A stretch of DNA of 64,000 bases from Ridgeia piscesae (GCA_025642075.2 JAODUO010001674.1:7501-71500), one strand, 5' to 3'. Shown: positions 1-12,323, counted from the stretch's first letter. The notes: generated by a model not told the origin, from the letters alone. Made by a program: numbers and translations.

Positions 1-11
1 TCATTGTTGGC

Positions 12-49
12 ATGTCAACTACACCAACATCTGCCGGACATGTGTCCCG
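12..49 (+). CDS. DSN1: Candidate first coding exon of the DSN1-like gene
   Basis: The ATG at 12-14 opens MSTTPTSAGHVS and runs to a GTTAGT donor at 50, ending in phase 2. The next exon (1307) needs exactly one base to complete a codon, so the two join in frame as HVS-R-PAKRSG. The GTTAGT donor type is also used by EXD3 exon 15. The frame is open upstream to the window edge, so the gene could start further left. Confidence 0.5.
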
Positions 50-1445
50 GTTAGTTTGTTTGAAGTAATTAACATAGATAAACAATTGGTATTTATGAGC
101 GATAATAGCAGAGTAATGTATAACCGTAAGTTTGTTTTGGCAATGGATCCGTTCGGCAATTTTGGCCGTTAAATTGCGGATGTGTATTAACTCGGTATAA
201 ATTTGATCAAGCCTATGCGAGCAAAGTCTTCCAGTTGAACGTTCCATACGTCGACTTTTATTGTTGTAACCGTCACGCAATCGTAGTTTTTACAATTAAA
301 GGTAATAAAGCGAGTCTTGTGAATGGCGGGAATGCAGACCTACATTCCAGACGTACCGGCAGAGGCCAGAGCTCAGACTGAGAAAGTCCACATTGTCTCA
401 GCATGTCATTTAGAATATCACAATATTTCACAAGATACATATTCCGGTTAGGCATTTGTGTAGAATTCGGACCCACCTCAATTGTACCGTTATGATTATA
501 TTTGTCTACATTGGATTGAATACCTCGATCACACTAAGTGTAATCATAACCCTAATAAATCAGCATTCCCAGGTATATTTATGTTTTACAAATATTGCGT
601 TTTGAGACCCAAATACCGCTCTGATTTGGCCCCAATTTGTGCCAGCTGTATGACCACCGGGAAGGGTGGTCACCCAAGACAAGGTTCCAGCTAAAATATT
701 TTTAAAATTATTTGTAACTTAATGATAGTAGCAGTAGAAATGTCATATTTTATAATACACTATCTGTTGCAGACTTCCATTTCTGCAAGAGAATGTAATT
801 TTTTCAAAAGTATACAGAGCACCAGAAACGTTATTTGATCATTACAAATGTTGGTATACTTGCAAAACTTACCGTTTTCATTTGCAGTGTACGTTTTGGT
901 TACTAAATTATATATGTTCCATTCACCTGAGATAACAATTGCAGTATTTCAAGAAACCAGGTTTGGGGATGTTATGATGTGTCAGTGTTTAAAATCAAAC
1001 TTTGAGTAAACTTTTAAATTACTAATCTGTAATGATTGATATATGTTACAGTCTACCTGTAATAACTGTCATCTCTGATACAGTCTACTTGTAATAATGG
1101 TCATCTCTGATACAGTCTACTTGTAATAATGGTCATCTCTGATACAGTCTACTTGTAATAATGGTCATCTCTGATACAGTCTACTTGTAATAATGGTCAT
1201 CTCTGATACAGTCTACTTGTAATAATGGTCATCTCTGATAAGTCTACCTGTAATAATGGTCATCTCTGATACAGTCTACTTGTAATAAGTGTAATCTGTG
1301 TTACAGTCCTGCAAAACGTAGTGGATCATTACATCCGAATGGGTCAGGAGGAAAAAAGTTACGTGTTGTAACCTGTGGTCACTTCGACTCTAAAAGTAGG
1401 TGATTTTTATTTAAGATAATAACATTGCTCTGTAAACATATAAAT

Positions 1446-1477
<32 letters not shown>

Positions 1478-3756
1478 CTAGATGGATTTTTATTTAATTT
1501 TTACCTGCCTAAAAGTGCTGTATTTAAACATAATGATATATATATAAATATATATATATCAAGTATATTTGTGCTACAGGTATATTTGGTGATGTAACAA
1601 TATACTAATAAAATGTTGTTTTTAATAATTGCATTAATTCAGGAAGTTGTATATTATTTTATCATGTCTCCCGTTATTTTACCTGCATTTCCCTGTATTG
1701 TCTTAGAGGTTTTCTTTGTGTCTTCAACAGGTTGTCATGTTTTATGACACGTTACTAACATTGCCTAAATATATTCTATAGTGGATGACGTCTTGCCCCC
1801 GATTCCCCCAAAACAAGTGACACCAACCGGTGAATCAGTGAAGAGAAAGCATGGATCCCGTGAGGTGGGATTTTGCCAAATGAATTTAGTATAACTAATA
1901 CCGGTACCAAGTATTCGACGTTATTTTCTTTTAATGTACAAATATTTTGCGAAATGTTTGGTTGATTATTATGATGCAGTCAATAAATGTTGGACAAACA
2001 AGTTAAATTGTTTTAAAGAATATTTGCAATTGTATACAAAACAGCCATTGCGTGCAACTTTATAACAATTTTGCTGTTGTTGGTTTACTGCCTGCTGCTG
2101 TTCTTCGGGTGGCAGGCTTTTGGTTAGGTAACAACTGCTGTTGTTTATGTAAATGCGGTTGTTTTTGAAACTGCTGTTGTTTATGTAACTGCTGTTGTTT
2201 ATGAAACTGCTGGTGTTTATGAAACTGCTGGTGTTTATGAAACTGCTGTTGTTTATGTAACTGCTGTTGTTTATGTAACTGATGTTGTTTATGAAACTGC
2301 TGTTGTTTATGTAACTGCTGTTGTTTATGTAACTGCTGTTATTTTTGAAACTACTGTTGTTGATGTAATTGCTGTTGTTTATGTAACTGCTGTTGTTTAT
2401 CAGGGTGAAATGACCAAGCAACAAGAGCCCGATGCTGAGCGGAAACGCAAGTCGGTGCGGCGGTCAAGTTTTGTTCGTGGTCGCATTAGCATGTCCATGC
2501 CGGTCACACGGTCAACAGGTGAGTGTCTTTATCTGCTGTTAATCACACTGTTAAGATATGTGACAATGGCAGAGAGCAGTGTCAACCTGTCAACTGATGG
2601 ACAAGTAATATATCTTGGTTCACTGGGACACTTACAAAATAAACAAGTTATTATCCTTCTGAAAACATATACCTGGTAGTAGGGTCTACAATTGCAGTTT
2701 CGTAACCATTCTCTGGCTACTAAGGTATGACGATTTATTTGACTTCTATTGATCATTAAAAAAAGATTTAGTCCCCCGTTCCCTTTTTAAATAATGCTGG
2801 CATTTTCCGCCAGAGGGCCAAATCAAAAATGGCTGCTGGCACCATCTAAAAAAATTAACTTATGAATCAATGCACCAAAAATCACGTATGACAACACTTT
2901 TTCGGGTAAGTCGTCCACTAGGATTCCGATTCTAATATAATTTTGACCCATAAATCCAAGATGGCCACCATCTGGTAGAAAAAAATTTAGCTTTTGAACC
3001 AGAGCACATAGAAGCATGTATGAAGACACTTTTTCGGTGCATGAATACATACACAGCCAATAGTATCACAGCTATATCCAAGGTCTCAGGAGCTCCTCTT
3101 ACTGTTGGTGTTCACAGATATTGTCAGACTGTTCATTGTGTTGTTACCGAAATGGTTTTGTTTCAGATTTGAGTTTAGACATTCCACAAGATTTACCAGA
3201 AAGCGAGAGACTGGAGAAACTGTGTATGTCAGTATTTGAGGTAAATAAGTCAATGTTTATTGCACACACATTCTATGTGAAGTTTAACATGCTGTGTGTT
3301 GAAGAATAAAGCATGTGAAATTATTCATTTCTGAGTGATTATAATTGTATATATAAATATCGTAGGTGAAATGATCAGATATCTGATATCCGGATCACAT
3401 ATTTATATGAAAGAATTTATGGGCAACTATTACTGACTAATGATAACAACTAAGAGAAGCAATACATGGATAGGTAAAGAAGTGTATTGACGATTCGGCA
3501 TTTGGTGCAGCAGCACCCAGGCTATGGAATGAACTGCCTGTGAACATACGTGCATCTGGGACACTTTCAATGTTTAGAAGGTGTTTAAATACATATCTTT
3601 TTAATAGACATTTAAGTTAATTCAAATTGTTTTGACATTGTTCTAGAATTTCTTGTTGTTTTAGTGTAGAGTACATTTTAAAATCAGTGTTTAATTTTTA
3701 TGTTAATTTGTGTAACTTACTTACACAGTTTTAGTATTGTACGTCTTAAAACTAGA

Positions 3757-3802
<46 letters not shown>

Positions 3803-6800
3803 AATTAATATATATGGTATATATGTATACAATATATATATATATATATTTTTTTTTAGTTATATAGTTTACATATCTATTTAATAATATACATTTATTA
3901 TATTGCTTGTCAATCCGCTATGTGGGAATTAGGGCTAGAGAACAATCGTATTGTTTTATGTGGTTATAATGGGCTGTGGCTATGATGGAGATATTCTTAG
4001 TTGTCTGATGCTTGTGGTGTCATTGCCAGCACACGTTGGAGAAACTGAACGATGAATTTGGCACATTGGACGGGATGCAGCAAATGAAGGTGCAAGGTAA
4101 CATTGGTTCAGTTCACTGCCAGTTGTCAACGTGAAATAGTACGTTCGTGTTGGGTAATAAATAACAATCTTGTGATTCCTTGGACCTCTCACCCAGTGAT
4201 TGGCAGTGTTTTTAAAAAAGGCACTTGTTTAGATTTCGGACCCACCTCAATTCTTCCGTTATAACTGTATTTTTGCCAGCATTTTGTGATACCTCTATTT
4301 TTGCTATTGCATATTTTGTAGAAATATACTTTTTTTACACACAGCTTATTTATAGAACTTCACAAGGAGATTTGAATACTTTTGGCTGAGATGGGTGCTG
4401 TAAAAATGTTTGTATTATTATAAAAGAAACAATGAACAAACCGATTGTAGTATTGACAAAAGACAACTATTCTGGTATTGTGCTTCTGGGACCAGTTTAA
4501 AAGAGTGTACTTATGATGTCTTAGTTGCGCTTAGCTGCGCCTTCAATTTAGTAGGTATAACCTTACGCTAGTTGAAATATTCATGGAATGCTTTCCAAGT
4601 TTGTAGTTGCTCCCGACACGTCCACTATCAACATAGTTATTTTTAATGTTTTCTCTGGATATCCTTTACGTTTATCCTAGCTTGTCATTTGGCATACGAA
4701 AGGCAGAGGTGGCAGCTAACGAGAAAAAAGTTGTTCAGAGACAGCACATATACAGGGATTCCCCACCACGACCTAATTAGGTCAATTCTACATCGATTTA
4801 GTTACGTGAGTGCTAATTTGGTCTCATGAAACTAGCTGTAAATTACACTGAATAGTCGCTGTTAGTTGCGACCAGTGGACCGCATAATTGCGCATTAAGT
4901 TACATCACTTTATGACACTGGTTCTTGGAAGAGAAACGCGTATTGCAATTCCATGTACACCATTGTTGTTGACGATATTGACACGTTTTTCTTGGTGACA
5001 GCCCGTGACGCAGTTGAGAGAAGGTTGCGTGACATGAGGGAGGACAGCACGCTAGCGTCAATTACTGTCACTGACACGTATGTCACTATCCGTCATGTCT
5101 TTGCTTGCATTGGTTAGATGTACCTGTTCTCAAATAGTGGACCGATAGAGCTGAACACCAAATCTTCTTTTATTGTGAAATCTTAGCTGAATATAATAAT
5201 TTTAAATAGTTTTTATTTTAGACATATTATAATATTTATTTATTATCTTAACATGATAATTTTATATAGATAATGTATCATTTTAAATGATATTTTAGAT
5301 ATATATTTATTTATTTATTTACTAACTTAACATAATTATTTAACAATAGATAATATATCGTTTTAAAGGACATTTTAGATATATTATTTATTTATTAGAT
5401 CAAAATAATAATTTTTAGTTATCATTTTAAAGAACATTTTATATATATTATATATTTAGCCTACTCTCGCTTTAAGTTACAGTTGTTTCCACACTCCTGT
5501 TGTATTTTTATACTGTACATCTTTTATTTCATTTACTTTCTTGTATAGAACTTAAAATAGATTACCATTTAGGGCTAACTACTCATTGTTTAACTTAATT
5601 TTCAGCCGCACTCCAAATCCTGAGAATGCTGAGCTGGAGAATATCACAAAAACCTACAATGTATATATTAAAAAGTAAGTAAAGATATGCTTTACTTTTG
5701 TATAAATGATATTAGTGTATTTTATTTGCATGTTGTATTGGAACATAGTCATCTACATTTCTTCTTAATTGAATGCCCTTCTTCACATAATTATTTTAAG
5801 ATTGACAGCACTTGATATTGATAACAAATCTTAGTTCACTTTCATCAACTTGTCTTCCACAAACCTTTATGTAAAAGGTTATGTCGCTCAAGAGTTTGAT
5901 TGTAAAAAGTTAATGCTTCTTTTTTATTCTTTGACCATAATCAGTGATGCAATGCGGTGTTAGCAGACGTATTGTAGTGAATCATTTGGGACTATAATAT
6001 ATAATACAGTTAATAGATCAATCGTTTTATCGTTGATATTTTACTATAGTAAATATCAATTACCACCATCATATATACAACTGTGGCTTAACCTATGAGT
6101 TGTGACTTGACCAAGTGACTTGGAACTTGACAAAGGGGTGGGGTTTCACTGGACAGTCCTTGACAGGGTTAGCTTGTTTCTGTCTTCAGGGCAGAAACCA
6201 TGCAGCAGAAATACTTTCTACACAGACGACAGAAGTACCTTTCTCCACAGGTTTCTGCCCTAAGCATGCTTAGAACCAGAGGATGGATTAGCACCTGACA
6301 GTGACCATAGGTCAATATCCCCTTTGTTCAGACATCAGATTTCCAGACCATCTTGAATTGAGTTGTCACATTTCTTCAAAAAATCCTAACAGTCATTAGC
6401 ACTGTCTCTTCTGAGGGCAGTACAATGTATAGGCATATTATTATGGACTTCCTGGCTTAATTTAACAAACAACAGATTACCTTTCCACTCTATATCTGTC
6501 GTAGGCTGGGCAGAAATACCTTTATGTCTGGCAGAAAACCAAGCCTAGGCCTTGGCTTTATTTGCCATGAAGCTGGTCAACTTTCCAGCTGGTTTAGGTG
6601 CTGGATAGTTCATAATGGGAAGCCAGTGATTCCGCAGTTTCCATAGTTATTGATTCTGGACGTCTCTCCATCAGGCTGAAGACTGAGAGTGAGAACTGGG
6701 ATGCCTTGGTTGAGATGCGGAAACAAAAGGCAGATGAAGCTGAGAGGTAAAGTCTCGTGGCATGCAGTTCTTTCTCTACACATTTCATCTGCTGGCCTTG

Positions 6801-9800
6801 CTGTGTTTATCCATGGCAGGTGTGACAAAAACCAATACTGTGTCTATGTGCTCTGAAACGTTTTAAAAGCTAAATACCCCCGGGTAGCTATGGTAATGTT
6901 TAGTTCACACTGAAATTCATTTGTATAATGAACTTCAGTGTGAACTAAACACAATATAAAACATTAATAAAGGTTACAATTCATCTTACTTGTGTAGTAA
7001 AATGTACACGCAGTATTACAGTAATTGATTATTGTGTATTTAGTGGCTGCTAACTGCCATGCACTGAAAGCCAGCTGCACTGCCTGGAAAGCATAGCTAA
7101 TTGGTATTCCAACAACTAAGCTGTATCTTCAATGCAAGTTGAGTTTATATTGGTGCTTATTTAATTATCTTAACAATTGTGTGACTGGTATATTGTCACA
7201 TGTAGGTGACAAACATGTAAAATTAATATTCTAAACAATTATATAATGAAATATCATACATTTTATTGATATCAACTGCATTCTGATCACTTGACTGGCT
7301 GAGATGATTGGCAGTAGATAACTGCATCTCGACTCAAAATTACCAATGACCAGTCCTATAGCTGCATTCACACAATTTGTCTATGCTTCGGGTTACCTTA
7401 TGTAGATAACCAGAGAAGATGCTAATTTGGGTGATTACAGTAAAGAGACCAGGCAGTAACTGATTCACCAATTCATAATTACCAACTTGGTACATAATCC
7501 GAAGGACTTCAGGGCCACATGGCTCATTTTTATGATAACAACGATAAGTTAATTAACATTTTAAAACTATCCCATGATTCAGGGAAGAGGTGGCAGCGTC
7601 CAATGACATCATCACAGAACCAGTGGCGCCCCTCAGTGCTGAGCAGGAGCAGTTTCTCAGAGAGAAACCCAACTACCAGGGCTTGCTGGATGAACTGAAG
7701 TCGTTCAGGGAGCAGGCATTATTGGCTGTAAGGAGTTGTATTTTTTCATTGCTCACCCATGTGTCAGTTCATTAAAGCCATATCCTTGGATAAAACCAAC
7801 TCTGCCACTTAATACTTGCTGGTTGATGCTCTTTCAAATGATAATACTGCCAAGATATTTAGATGTATAAAACAAAGCCTTAAATTTGTAATTTTATGGA
7901 AACTCCACAGGATGCTCATTTTGGATTTGTTGCTCTAGCGTGATTTCAGTCATGGTTTTGGCGTAATCTCATGCACCACACTCGTGCGGTGTCGGGTAAA
8001 TAACACTGAGAACGCGTAGTTGGAGAACTGATGTCATGATCCTGCCACTCGTGGCATTTCCAGAAAACAGACGTTTTCAAGACGGTACCACGACAGCTCC
8101 TGTTTAAAGTAAATTTTTTAAATGTGTCATTAAACTCGTGATTTTGATATTATCGTTATTTTGCATAATACATAATTTTATAGTTATTAGAATTCTTTTG
8201 GCAAAATATGGCCTTTAATTGTTATGGGGTAAAAAAATTTATTAATGATAATACTGTATCAATACTAAGTCATTACTATGGAAGTGATATCTATAACAGT
8301 CTTAAGAACATCATAATAATGAATATACCTTCAACATATTTATAACAGTATCAAGAACATTGTAGTACGGTAATAAATACACTTTCAACATATCTATAAC
8401 AATACAAAGAACATTGTAGTAATGAATATAATTAATAAATGAAAATCTAGAAGAGAGACCACCTGTGTTGTGCTTAAGTATCCAGCAGTATGGGGATGCA
8501 GTGACTGTGTTGGGTGTTTCAGGCGAACGAGCTGGCTGAAAAAACGAAGGTGATGGACCATGTGATGGAAGCAGCAAATGAGGTTTTGAAGGAGCAGGCT
8601 CAGCTACTGCGTAAGCATCGACTTTTATCAGTTCACACAATGCTCTTGGCAGTGATTACAACATTGACCTATCAATCGAGACTTGAGAGAACCAAGGTTC
8701 AAATCCTCTTGCTGTCATTTTGAAGCGTAGGAATTTTTTCATTCCATGTTGCCTCAACATACTGATCTGTTTGATCTTTGAATGGGTACCTGGCCATATT
8801 GGTGGAAGACGTGGATGAAACACAAAATGAACAATTATTCATCACGCAGTTGTTGAATTAAACAGTGGAGAATTAAATATGTCAAAGTTAGTTTTTTAGT
8901 AGCATGGTACACTTCTTGGGCCTCATATGTCATGCTGACCTGTACATACCGTCTCGACTTCTGTGAGAAACATTCAGCCATATGCTGCAATTAATGCAGA
9001 GTGTCCACCACGGTCTATAACCAGGTCCTCGTTCATATAGCCAAGTGAATTGGAACAACGAACTTTAAAATGCAGCTGGAGGATTGAAACTCAGAATCTC
9101 TTGATCGACTCTGATGGTCTTACATGTACCAATACATACCATGATGACACTTTGAGGGTCATATACTAATAATAGGCTATGTAAGAACTTGCCTTTTTCC
9201 CTGAACATTACATTCCAGTTACCACATTGAAAAGGATTTCACAGAAATGTTGGGGGAATTGTTTCATTACCATTCACAGTGCTGACGCTCTATACACTAG
9301 AAAATGGTTAAAAAAAACAGCCATAAACAGTCTATGGCATTTCGAAGTTGAACAGATAGTTAACATAAATAATTAAACAAAATGCTTGTATTCAGTATGC
9401 GGCATTAGACGTAGTACAGCTCACAAGTTTGAATTGTTGTTTCTGGTCTGTCTGACTCATATACAACTTCTGTTGCAGACGCCCATTCATTCGAAAGCAT
9501 CAAAAACTTTGACAGCCCGAGAACACTGCTAGGCAACCCATCAGAGTAGACAGTGGCAATCAAAACAGACCATGGCGTAGTCGGTGAAACAGACAGTGGC
9601 ATAGTTAGGGCCTAGGTCAAGGTTCTGTGCCTTGTAGGCTGGGGCAGCTATCAAGTGTAATGCAGATGCGAAAAGGATGACCACAGATCTCGAAGAGAGT
9701 CCAAGTTCATAGCGAGTGAATTATCAATCAACATGAAGACTAATGGTGAAAGAAGCTTTTGTCAATTATTATTTATTTTTATTACTGTTATATGCAAATT

Positions 9801-10244
9801 GGCAATAGTCACCATAAAATACACAGACTGTGGTGAAACTATGTTGAATGACGTTTGCAGACTGGGGATGTTCAGAAGCGTACAGAATATTGATGTATGC
9901 ATGACATGGTGACTTCAAATTCAGTCAAGTGAAGTATACAGAGTATTGCGATATTCGGTGCAATGCTGAGTGATGTATGCAGAGTATAGTGACATTCAAT
10001 CTATGTGAATGAGTGAAACAGAACACTCAGACGTTCTGTCCAAAGCAGTGACAAGTATGACAATATGGTGGTATCGAATCAACTTCATGTGAAGTGTACG
10101 TACTGCTGACTTTAGTCAAATTAAGTATGCAGTGAGTATGGTTATATTCGCCTTGATGTACATTTATCATGTGAATAAACACAATACTACAAGTGTTTGT
10201 AAATAAGCTGTTTATCATCAGAAATGCCTTTCTCACAAACAGTG

Positions 10245-10275
<31 letters not shown>

Positions 10276-11471
10276 AAGTCACATACACAGACCTCCCGAT
10301 GTATTCGTAGATTCATCCTTGGATGTTTGTACCGACAATGTTGAGCATCTGTAAGGATACATTTAAGGTACGGTATGCTACAACTTGATAATCATCATAG
10401 TTAGATGGTGTCGACTGTCCAAGTTTATAACACAAACGTGTGCCATGTAACATTAGCCAAGTTAACAGTGAAAATAAATTTTATATCAGTATAAAATTGT
10501 GAAACAAAACAACTAGAATACGCTATATAACTAATAGTATGTATAGCTGTAGTAAAATGAAACACTATAGGCACACTTCTATGTAAACATAATGCGCCAA
10601 ATCTGATATTAGAGTTGACATTGGGACCTCATTTTTAAGTTCATTTACATCCGCTGTTAAAGGTATGTTAAACATTATTTTTAAGATAACTTAAGTCTAC
10701 AATATAAAACAAAGAATCACATTCACAATGTTTCTATTGCATCTACTGTGATTTTATTTACATGTATGCAATATCTTCTAATGATATATGAAAATAATAC
10801 ATGTATATTTTAAACGAGAAACAAAAACAGTACATCTATATTTTTGTTAAACCAAAATATTACACGAATAGTTTCAAATGAGAAAAAAAAATATTACAGT
10901 GAAGTATTAATCTGAATATAAAAATACTACTGAAATGAAAATGCACATTTTCAGTTCACCAAACACATAGGTTCTTACATGGATACATTCTTTAACTAGA
11001 GCCACTAGTTAGGGATGTTTTATTTACATTAGAGTGTCCAGTGTATTTTACTGTTCAGTATATACATTATATGTTTCTGAAGGCCCAACTGGTGACAACA
11101 GTGACTTCTCTGCTCTCTTCACACAAACTTCTCAGCTTGACTTTTCTTTTGGTTTCTTGCTTTTTGTCACCACCAGTCCAATAAACGTTGCTATAGAACA
11201 GAAGTACATCATGCACTATATACATTTTCAAATAAACACCACCTGATCTATCGTAAATACATAACAGAATATACGTCCGAAGCAGAGCTCAGGCAATTAA
11301 GAAGCTGTGGAATGTATTAATCAGTTCTATTTGGACACTGACATGCTGAAGAAAGTCAGTAAGGAGTTCTTCATTAAAGAACGTTATTTTCTGGGAACTC
11401 GCCACGTCACCCCCCAAGAGGTCGGGAAACTTGTCATGAACATGTGTTTTATTAATTTATTTATTAAATGA
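12..11471 (+). CDS. DSN1: DSN1-like kinetochore protein (MIS12 complex subunit), 12 coding exons
   Basis: Coding exons are 12-49, 1307-1395, 1782-1864, 2404-2518, 3167-3240, 4030-4096, 5002-5077, 5606-5674, 6675-6746, 7583-7727, 8523-8610 and 11302-11471. All phases agree and give 361 aa; human DSN1 is about 356 aa. DSN1 joins MIS12, NSL1 and PMF1 in the MIS12 complex, which links CENP-C at the inner kinetochore to NDC80. A basic stretch (RKSVRRSSF, residues 85-93, then RISMS) sits where vertebrate DSN1 carries its Aurora B sites. It is followed by DLSLDIPQDLPESERLEKL, helical segments, and REKPNYQGLLDEL (like PDYQKIL in vertebrates). The C-terminal MLKKVSKEF ... TPQEVGKLVM resembles the vertebrate tail that contacts SPC24/25. 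The middle exons are certain; the first exon and the last acceptor are less so. The identification rests on remembered family sequence, not a search. Confidence 0.86.
1048..1300 (+). repeat. 32-bp minisatellite ending at a DSN1 splice acceptor
   Basis: About eight head-to-tail copies of a 32-bp unit containing GTCTACTTGTAATAATGG and ATCTCTGATACAG. Each unit carries CTCTGATACAG, which looks like a 3' splice site. The last, diverged copy supplies the real acceptor (GTGTTACAG) of the exon at 1307. Confidence 0.9.
1445..1560. repeat. (TA)n microsatellite
   Basis: TA dinucleotide runs at about 1449-1477 and 1537-1558 in a DSN1 intron. Confidence 0.9.
2133..2403 (+). repeat. 18-bp minisatellite running into a DSN1 splice acceptor
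   Basis: About fifteen copies of the 18-bp unit GCTGTTGTTTATGTAACT, with some GAAACT variants. The final copy reads GCTGTTGTTTAT followed at once by CAG, the acceptor of the exon at 2404. The T-rich tract of this acceptor is therefore repeat sequence. Confidence 0.92.
3489..3620 (+). mobile_element. LINE (CR1/L2-like) reverse-transcriptase C-terminal stub
   Basis: Forty-three codons and a TAA read DDSAFGAAAPRLWNELPVNI, then RASGTLSMF and a LNTYLF ending. The motif APRLWNxLPxxIR ... F ... LKTxLF is the usual C-terminus of CR1/L2-type retrotransposon ORF2. Only this 3' end is present, as expected for a 5'-truncated insertion. It lies in the DSN1 intron between 3240 and 4030. Confidence 0.75.
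3756..3850. repeat. (TA)n microsatellite
   Basis: Long, slightly interrupted TA runs about 140 bp downstream of the LINE stub. Confidence 0.9.
6897..6951 (+). other. Near-perfect 24-bp inverted repeat (hairpin) in a DSN1 intron
   Basis: The left arm 6897-6920 starts TGTTTAGTTCACACTGAA. The right arm 6928-6951 is its reverse complement apart from one base, which would be a G-U pair in RNA. The loop is only seven bases. It could be a tiny fold-back element, a remnant of a DNA transposon or a small-RNA hairpin. The loop is short for a classic miRNA precursor. Confidence 0.8.
7410..7545 (+). repeat. Dispersed repeat, family A copy 1
   Basis: Shares with 24635-24770 the pieces AGAGACCAGGCAGTAACTGATTC / AGAGACTAGGCAGTGACT, CATAATTAC, and a CC(G/A)AA(G/A)GAC(T/G)TCAGGGCC motif. 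This is a diverged interspersed repeat of unknown class. Confidence 0.6.
8660..8820 (+). mobile_element. tRNA-derived SINE, degenerate copy
   Basis: Contains a B-box-like GGTTCAAATCC followed by TGCTGTCATTTT and a body matching the better copy at 27830-28110. It overlaps the start of the long last DSN1 intron. Confidence 0.6.
8940..9130 (-). mobile_element. tRNA-derived SINE, same family
   Basis: On the minus strand it reads a B-box-like GTTTCAATCC, ACTTGGCTATATGAACGAG, ACCTGGTTATAGAC, GCATTAATTGCAGCATATGG, CTGAATG and GAAGTCGAGACGGTAT. These match the copies at 39915 and 42540. Confidence 0.7.
9131..11018. other. Long last DSN1 intron, no gene seen
   Basis: AT-rich sequence with a (TA)n run at about 10246-10275. 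I see no other coding exon on either strand. Confidence 0.6.
11019..11024 (-). terminator. DPM2: AATAAA polyadenylation signal for DPM2
   Basis: TTTATT on the plus strand reads AATAAA on the minus strand, about 110 nt past the DPM2 stop codon (11132-11134). Confidence 0.65.
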
Positions 11472-12323
11472 ATTATTTATTAAATAAATTAATTTTTAGT
11501 ATAGAATTAATTTAATTGTTAATATACCATAACCACGTAATTATCTGAATATTTAGAAACTATGTCATGTATCTTAATAGTTTCTTTTCATTTTAATCAA
11601 ATATAAAAAATTAGTTACCAGGATATACACATTTAAGAAAATGTAGTTCATTTGATGTATGTTTTATAATGTGTGTACATGCCTAAGAACGGGCTGGTCC
11701 AATATACAGTGTATATATGTATATATGGTGCTATATAAATACTAGTAATAACAGTAATAAAGTCATGCACCTACCGAGGCCAAGTAGAACAACGACGCCA
11801 GCTGCTATTGGTATTGCCAATGCATAGACCCGGGATGGAAAATACTGGTGAATTATGTAATCTTCATCCACAAATGGCTGCAAACCAATTGAACATACAA
11901 TTTAGAATACTGATAATGTGTCATGCGAGAGGGAAATGTACATGCATTTGCAGTTATTTCTCAATGGGGAGAAATTAACAGATGTGGTTGTCCTGAAAAG
12001 AATGAATTGATTTGTAATCTCTTGTGTGCGTCTTACAAATTATCGACTGCAAAGTTGGGTACCATGAATCATATGTCTCTTATTGGATGGAACAACACAG
12101 CAGCACAGTGTAACTACCAGATATAACTGGTTGCACTCTAGAAACTATTTTTATTGCACATAAATGTACATAAATGTGTAACATTTCTGGTTTTTGGTAG
12201 TGGATAAATAACAACTGAAAATAACTTTCTTACCATGATGACTATCCATAACGTGTAGTAGGTGAATATAATTCCAGCTGTGGCCATGAGTCCGTATCCA
12301 AATGCCTGGTCAGATCCTGTCGC
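11132..12323 (-). CDS. DPM2: DPM2, dolichol-phosphate-mannose synthase regulatory subunit (coding exons 2-4)
   Basis: DPM2 is a small ER membrane protein that stabilises the DPM1/DPM3 enzyme making dolichol-P-mannose, the donor for GPI anchors, N-glycans and O-mannose. Minus-strand exons are 12323-12234, 11877-11775 and 11190-11132, all with GT-AG borders and matching phases. Exon 2 reads ATGSDQAFGYGLMATAG and then IIFTYYTLW, the family's first membrane helix. Exon 3 reads PFVDEDYIIHQYFPSRVYAL, then IPIAAG and a hydrophobic helix. Exon 4 ends in TKSKKPKEKSS. With an initiator Met the protein is 84 aa, the same length as human DPM2. Exon 2 begins at codon 2, so exon 1 need supply only the ATG. 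The last intron contains the final exon of the convergent DSN1 gene. Confidence 0.94.
11302..11471 (+). CDS. DSN1: Last coding exon of DSN1, nested in a DPM2 intron
   Basis: Reads AVECINQFYLDTDMLKKVSK, then EFFIKERYFLGTRHVTPQEV and GKLVMN, ending at TGA 11469-11471. The frame has a TAA at 11298-11300, so the acceptor must lie after it. AG at 11300-11301 or 11303-11304 both restore phase, but both have poor pyrimidine tracts. The homology to the DSN1 C-terminus is good; the exact 5' border is not settled. Confidence 0.65.
11483..11488 (+). terminator. DSN1: AATAAA polyadenylation signal for DSN1
   Basis: AATAAA lies 12 nt past the DSN1 stop codon in an AT-rich tract. It would give a very short 3' UTR. 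Confidence 0.5.

Noticed and set aside
1969..2424. 151-codon Asn/Ser-rich minus ORF
   Set aside because: Translation of the 18-bp minisatellite.
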